Positions 27,786-30,394 of a DNA stretch of 30,394 nucleotides are shown here, one piece after another. Both the position numbers and the translations under genes were made by a program. The stretch is taken from positions 1-30,394 of IMG/VR virus record IMGVR_UViG_3300009068_000126; one strand, written 5' to 3'. The DNA comes from a virus. Below the pieces are notes generated by a model. The model had not been told where the DNA came from, did no database searches, and saw only the letters and a program-made list of their open reading frames with translations. Position 1 is the stretch's first letter. Each line of letters starts with the position of its first letter.

Positions 27786-29423
27786 CTATTTTTTCTTAAT
27801 AGTCTTTGGCTTTTTGTCTTTTAATCCGACAGCCTTTGCCACCATATCCAGCTCCTTTGAGGAAAGATTGAAGTCTGGATCGTCCCTCATTGTAAAGGAT
27901 TGCGACAATACTTCCTTAACGATTTCTTTAGGTTTAGCTGACAGCTCCGCATCTGGCCCAGCGTTCGGATCTTTTTCTGGATTAACTGGCGTGGGTTCGT
28001 CGATTGCGGGTGCTTCTTTAACTACTTCTACCGGGGCCGCCACGTCGGTCTGTGGTGCAACTGTTCCAATCGATGCTACAAACTCACGCTCTTTAGCAAT
28101 CTGCCTGACCTGCTCTTCCCAGTCTTGGCCTAACTCACCAAAGTAATCCTGCAAGCTGGATAGGCCCGCCTTATAGTCCTCGCGTGCCTGCATTGCTTCG
28201 CGCCCTGCGTCCACGGTCAGCGACTTCGGAGTCTGCCACGTAACCTTTGCGTAGTCCTCCACGGCCGGTAGGTCGCCGTTGGCGATTGCACCGCCGATGA
28301 AGTAGCGCCATGCCCGATTGCAGAATCTATCGATGAGCAGGCGTTGCCTCTGCTCAAATCTGCGCTGAGCTTTTGCTACAATAAAACGCATCCCTGCCCC
28401 GCCGACGCTGGCTGGGTCGTAAACAAATTCAACGGGCAAGCCGAGTCCCATCGCCACGTCACGAATTAGGAACTTGGCAAACGGCTCAAAGCCTGCGTGG
28501 GGCCGATTAGGCCCAATCATCTCAATTTTTTCGCCAGGTGAAAGGCGCGGGATGGTGGCAGAGCTTGTGATCTCCTCGCGGGCGATGGTGCTTTCGCCGC
28601 TGTCTTGTGCCTGCACGGTTCCAAAAAATCCACCCTGCCCAGCCAGCTCGTCGCCTTCGGCCGTTGTGATAACCGCTGCGATCGATCCCTGCAATTTCAA
28701 TGCGTCCTTTTCAAACTCGCCGAGCATTTTTAAATCACGGACGTGGTTTAATGCGCGAGCTAGTGAAGAGCCGCCACGGATTTGATCTGGCCGTTCCAGC
28801 TCCATCAAATGAATAACGGTATCTGCGCCCAGCTTGCGATATAACTCGCCCGTCTGAACTAAGTATCCAGTAGGCTCGCCGAGCTTGCCGAGAAACACGC
28901 CGTCAGAAGTTCCGTAGTCGTCGCCCTCACAAACGCGGTGACCTTCGACAATTTGTAGCTTTCCCTTTTCCGTCATAATGACAAATACGTCGCCGTCCAC
29001 GTCGATCGATCGCGATAGCGCCAGCAGCATATCCGTCCACGTCATGCGCCCGGTGACTTCGGGCGATGGCACAACCACGTCACGCCAGTATTCCTCGCAC
29101 AGTCTGCCGAAATCTTGATCTGCCCCGCGATACTGCGGCCGGAGTCCTGGGCCGATTGAATAGGTAGCAATGGAATCCACCGCGCCTTTGATCAGCCCGA
29201 CGTTGCGGTACATGTGCCGGGCAAGTTTGAGCAGTTCAACCCGTGTCGCTTCGTTAAGATCCAGCCGTGAATCGCGGGCATGCGCCCCATAGATGACAGG
29301 ACGCTTACGAGAAAAGCCTGCGCCTTCGTAGGGTTGGAACGTACTGATGCCTGCACCGAATCCAGCTCCGAACGCCTTGATGCCTGCGCCCATCCGAGCC
29401 ACGAGTGAAAGTTTTTGTGCCAT
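27786..29423 (-). CDS. Portal protein (lambda gpB-like)
   Basis: 545 aa. Recognisable lambda-portal elements: GAHARDSRLDLNEATRVELLKLARHMYRNVGLIKGAVDSIATYSIGPGLRP (about 45-95), DVDGDVFVIMTEKGKLQIVEGHRV (about 145-170), MELERPDQIRGGSSLARALNHVRDLKMLGEFEKDALKL (about 205-243), and LPVEFVYDP...GAGMRFIVAKAQRRFEQRQ (about 330-360). The C-terminal ~100 residues are acidic and probably flexible. It forms the dodecameric DNA entry ring. Starts 3 bp after the gpW-like gene; its normal position follows terminase. Confidence 0.92.
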   Translation of the reverse strand: MAQKLSLVARMGAGIKAFGAGFGAGISTFQPYEGAGFSRKRPVIYGAHARDSRLDLNEATRVELLKLARHMYRNVGLIKGAVDSIATYSIGPGLRPQYRGADQDFGRLCEEYWRDVVVPSPEVTGRMTWTDMLLALSRSIDVDGDVFVIMTEKGKLQIVEGHRVCEGDDYGTSDGVFLGKLGEPTGYLVQTGELYRKLGADTVIHLMELERPDQIRGGSSLARALNHVRDLKMLGEFEKDALKLQGSIAAVITTAEGDELAGQGGFFGTVQAQDSGESTIAREEITSSATIPRLSPGEKIEMIGPNRPHAGFEPFAKFLIRDVAMGLGLPVEFVYDPASVGGAGMRFIVAKAQRRFEQRQRLLIDRFCNRAWRYFIGGAIANGDLPAVEDYAKVTWQTPKSLTVDAGREAMQAREDYKAGLSSLQDYFGELGQDWEEQVRQIAKEREFVASIGTVAPQTDVAAPVEVVKEAPAIDEPTPVNPEKDPNAGPDAELSAKPKEIVKEVLSQSFTMRDDPDFNLSSKELDMVAKAVGLKDKKPKTIKKK

Positions 29424-29425
29424 AA

Positions 29426-29722
29426 TCAGCTATCCAGAATGTAAGAAAATGAGGCGCTGGTGCGTGTGACTTGTACGCCGTTTAGGTAATCGATTGCGGC
29501 CTGAAATAGTTCAACCCGTTCGGTAGGTTTAAGATCAATCTGGAAGCTGGCCGACTGCCCTCCCGCTGAAGATCCAACCAGTGCACGGCCTGATGCTGCG
29601 CCCGTCATTGCCGCGTTGCGGTCAGTGGCAAGGTTGGTCAGGGCGCTTGCGGTAACCCCAGAGGCTTGTGCCAGGTAGTTCGTCGCAACTGCCCGCGTGA
29701 GTCTGCGGGAAATAGCCATCAC
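29426..29722 (-). CDS. Head-tail joining protein candidate (gpW position)
   Basis: 98 aa, helical: MMAISRRLTRAVATNYLAQA..., an Ala/Gly/Ser-rich centre, then PTERVELFQAAIDYLNGVQVTRTSASFSYI. It lies exactly between terminase and portal, where lambda encodes gpW, the small protein that seals the filled head. The sequence itself does not prove the family. The GTG at 29722 overlaps the terminase stop (GTGA); the ATG at 29719 is the alternative. Confidence 0.55.
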   Translation of the reverse strand: MMAISRRLTRAVATNYLAQASGVTASALTNLATDRNAAMTGAASGRALVGSSAGGQSASFQIDLKPTERVELFQAAIDYLNGVQVTRTSASFSYILDS

Positions 29723-30394
29723 GACGCCACGGGTGTCAACGATTCCTCGTCCAGTGAAGCGGTTGGCCTAATGACTTTTCCGTACACGGCAAAGCCAGCC
29801 AAGTATGTTTCACAATCGTACAAGTGATCCTGCCTGCTTTTAATCCGTATCCATTCGTAATGATCGCGCCCTGTCTTGCGGTTAATCCGATGCACCTTTT
29901 TGTGGCTGCTCATGTGCTCGCGGTAGTCAGGGCTTACGTCATGGGCAATTTCCCAACGCGGCCCCTGCCCTCGTCGTAACCATGCCAGCAGATCCTGACA
30001 GGCTGGCGAACTGAGTAGCAGAAGCATGCAGCCCGCGTCAGTGGGTTGTTCAGCGGAATGCACCGATTTCACCCGACCTCGCGGCGTTTCAATCCAGTAG
30101 GCAGGACGCTCTTCGCCCTTTAATGCAGTCCACTTATAGCGGGCGCAGATTCGGTAGGAGTCCTGAGTCTCGTATCCGCTATCCATTGCCGTGTGCTTTG
30201 GTGGCACACCCAATGCGTGCAAGTGTTGCGCCACGTCCTCGATCGTTCTTGCTCGGCCTTCATCGATTAGCCTGCTCGTTCCATCCCTGGCAAACGCCCT
30301 TACTACAAACCAATACTCGTCGATCTGTCTGTCTATGGCCGCCAGTTTAATATGTTCCGTTTCCCAATCCTGCTTTTTCGCAAATGCGCCGGCG
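29719..30394 (-). CDS. Terminase large subunit, GpA family (C-terminal part, cut by window)
   Basis: The frame is open to the right edge, so only about 224 C-terminal residues are seen. KLAAIDRQIDEYWFVVRAFARDGTSRLIDEGR, followed by VPPKHTAMDSGYET, matches the RNase H-like nuclease domain of lambda GpA-type terminases (acidic residues in AAIDRQ and MDSG). The segment YEWIRIKSRQDHLYDCETYLAGFAVYGKV is the usual conserved C-terminal block. It cuts concatemeric DNA and drives packaging. The N-terminal ATPase lies outside the window. Confidence 0.88.
   Translation of the reverse strand, partial: AGAFAKKQDWETEHIKLAAIDRQIDEYWFVVRAFARDGTSRLIDEGRARTIEDVAQHLHALGVPPKHTAMDSGYETQDSYRICARYKWTALKGEERPAYWIETPRGRVKSVHSAEQPTDAGCMLLLLSSPACQDLLAWLRRGQGPRWEIAHDVSPDYREHMSSHKKVHRINRKTGRDHYEWIRIKSRQDHLYDCETYLAGFAVYGKVIRPTASLDEESLTPVAS
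29733..29739 (-). promoter_or_regulatory. TTGACAC start-associated motif (copy 6)
   Basis: TTGACAC begins 20 nt before the ATG at 29719 (23 before the GTG), within the last codons of the terminase gene (Leu-Thr-Pro). Confidence 0.45.

Noticed and set aside
11306-29739. TTGACAC copies as sigma-70 promoters
   Set aside because: At 17-nt spacing the -10 would fall on or after the start codon and no TATAAT-like hexamer is present there.

Overview
The window is part of a temperate, tailed, lambda-like phage genome with a siphovirus-type gene order. The hallmark genes are a GpA-type terminase C-terminus, portal, prohead protease, major capsid protein, tail tube, a frameshifted tail chaperone, tape measure, tail fibres, an M15 endolysin, a tyrosine integrase and a primase-helicase. 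Two lipoproteins, a spanin-like pair and heptosyltransferase-like genes point to a Gram-negative host. The tRNA-derived attachment core encodes no CCA end. I cannot name the host; an aquatic Verrucomicrobiota-like bacterium is one possibility, not shown by the sequence. Phage genes lie on both sides of the attachment core, so this looks like unintegrated phage DNA (attP) rather than a prophage end.

Region 1 (1-7.0 kb, minus strand) is the replication/early operon. Read from 6981 leftward, it holds small membrane and hypothetical genes, a PD-(D/E)XK endonuclease, a probable ssDNA-binding protein, a RecB/Cas4-like exonuclease, a secreted 3D-domain protein, a winged-helix regulator, the primase-helicase, a repeat cluster that may be an origin, and an HTH protein. 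Most genes are joined by ATGA or GTGA overlaps, and several are microgenes of 31-50 codons.

Region 2 (7.1-8.9 kb) is the lysogeny module: tRNA-derived attP core, integrase (+), excisionase-like gene (-) overlapping the integrase 3' end, and two divergent ribbon-helix-helix regulators facing each other across inverted TACGCA/TGCGTA repeats.

Region 3 (8.9-11.9 kb, minus) holds a winged-helix protein, a metallophosphoesterase, a MazG-like protein, and a lysis block (M15 endopeptidase, overlapping i-spanin/o-spanin candidates, two holin-like membrane proteins, a second small lipoprotein).

Region 4 (11.8-20.4 kb, minus) is the tail: LamG-like and HAF-repeat adhesion proteins, a large fibre protein, a short tape measure, a G/GT frameshift pair, and tail tube and tail terminator candidates.

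Region 5 (20.4-25.0 kb, minus) is a five-gene, translationally coupled metabolic/glycosylation cassette inserted between head completion and tail genes: two-domain glycosyltransferase, heptosyltransferase-like protein, ThDP enzyme half (pyrimidine domain), radical SAM/SPASM enzyme, ThDP enzyme half (diphosphate domain). It is the strongest candidate for an undescribed system here.

Region 6 (25.0-30.4 kb, minus) is head morphogenesis: head completion protein, coat, protease-scaffold, an inserted DUF6232-like membrane protein, portal, gpW-like protein and terminase (cut by the window edge). A TTGACAC heptamer lies 19-22 nt upstream of six late-gene start codons.
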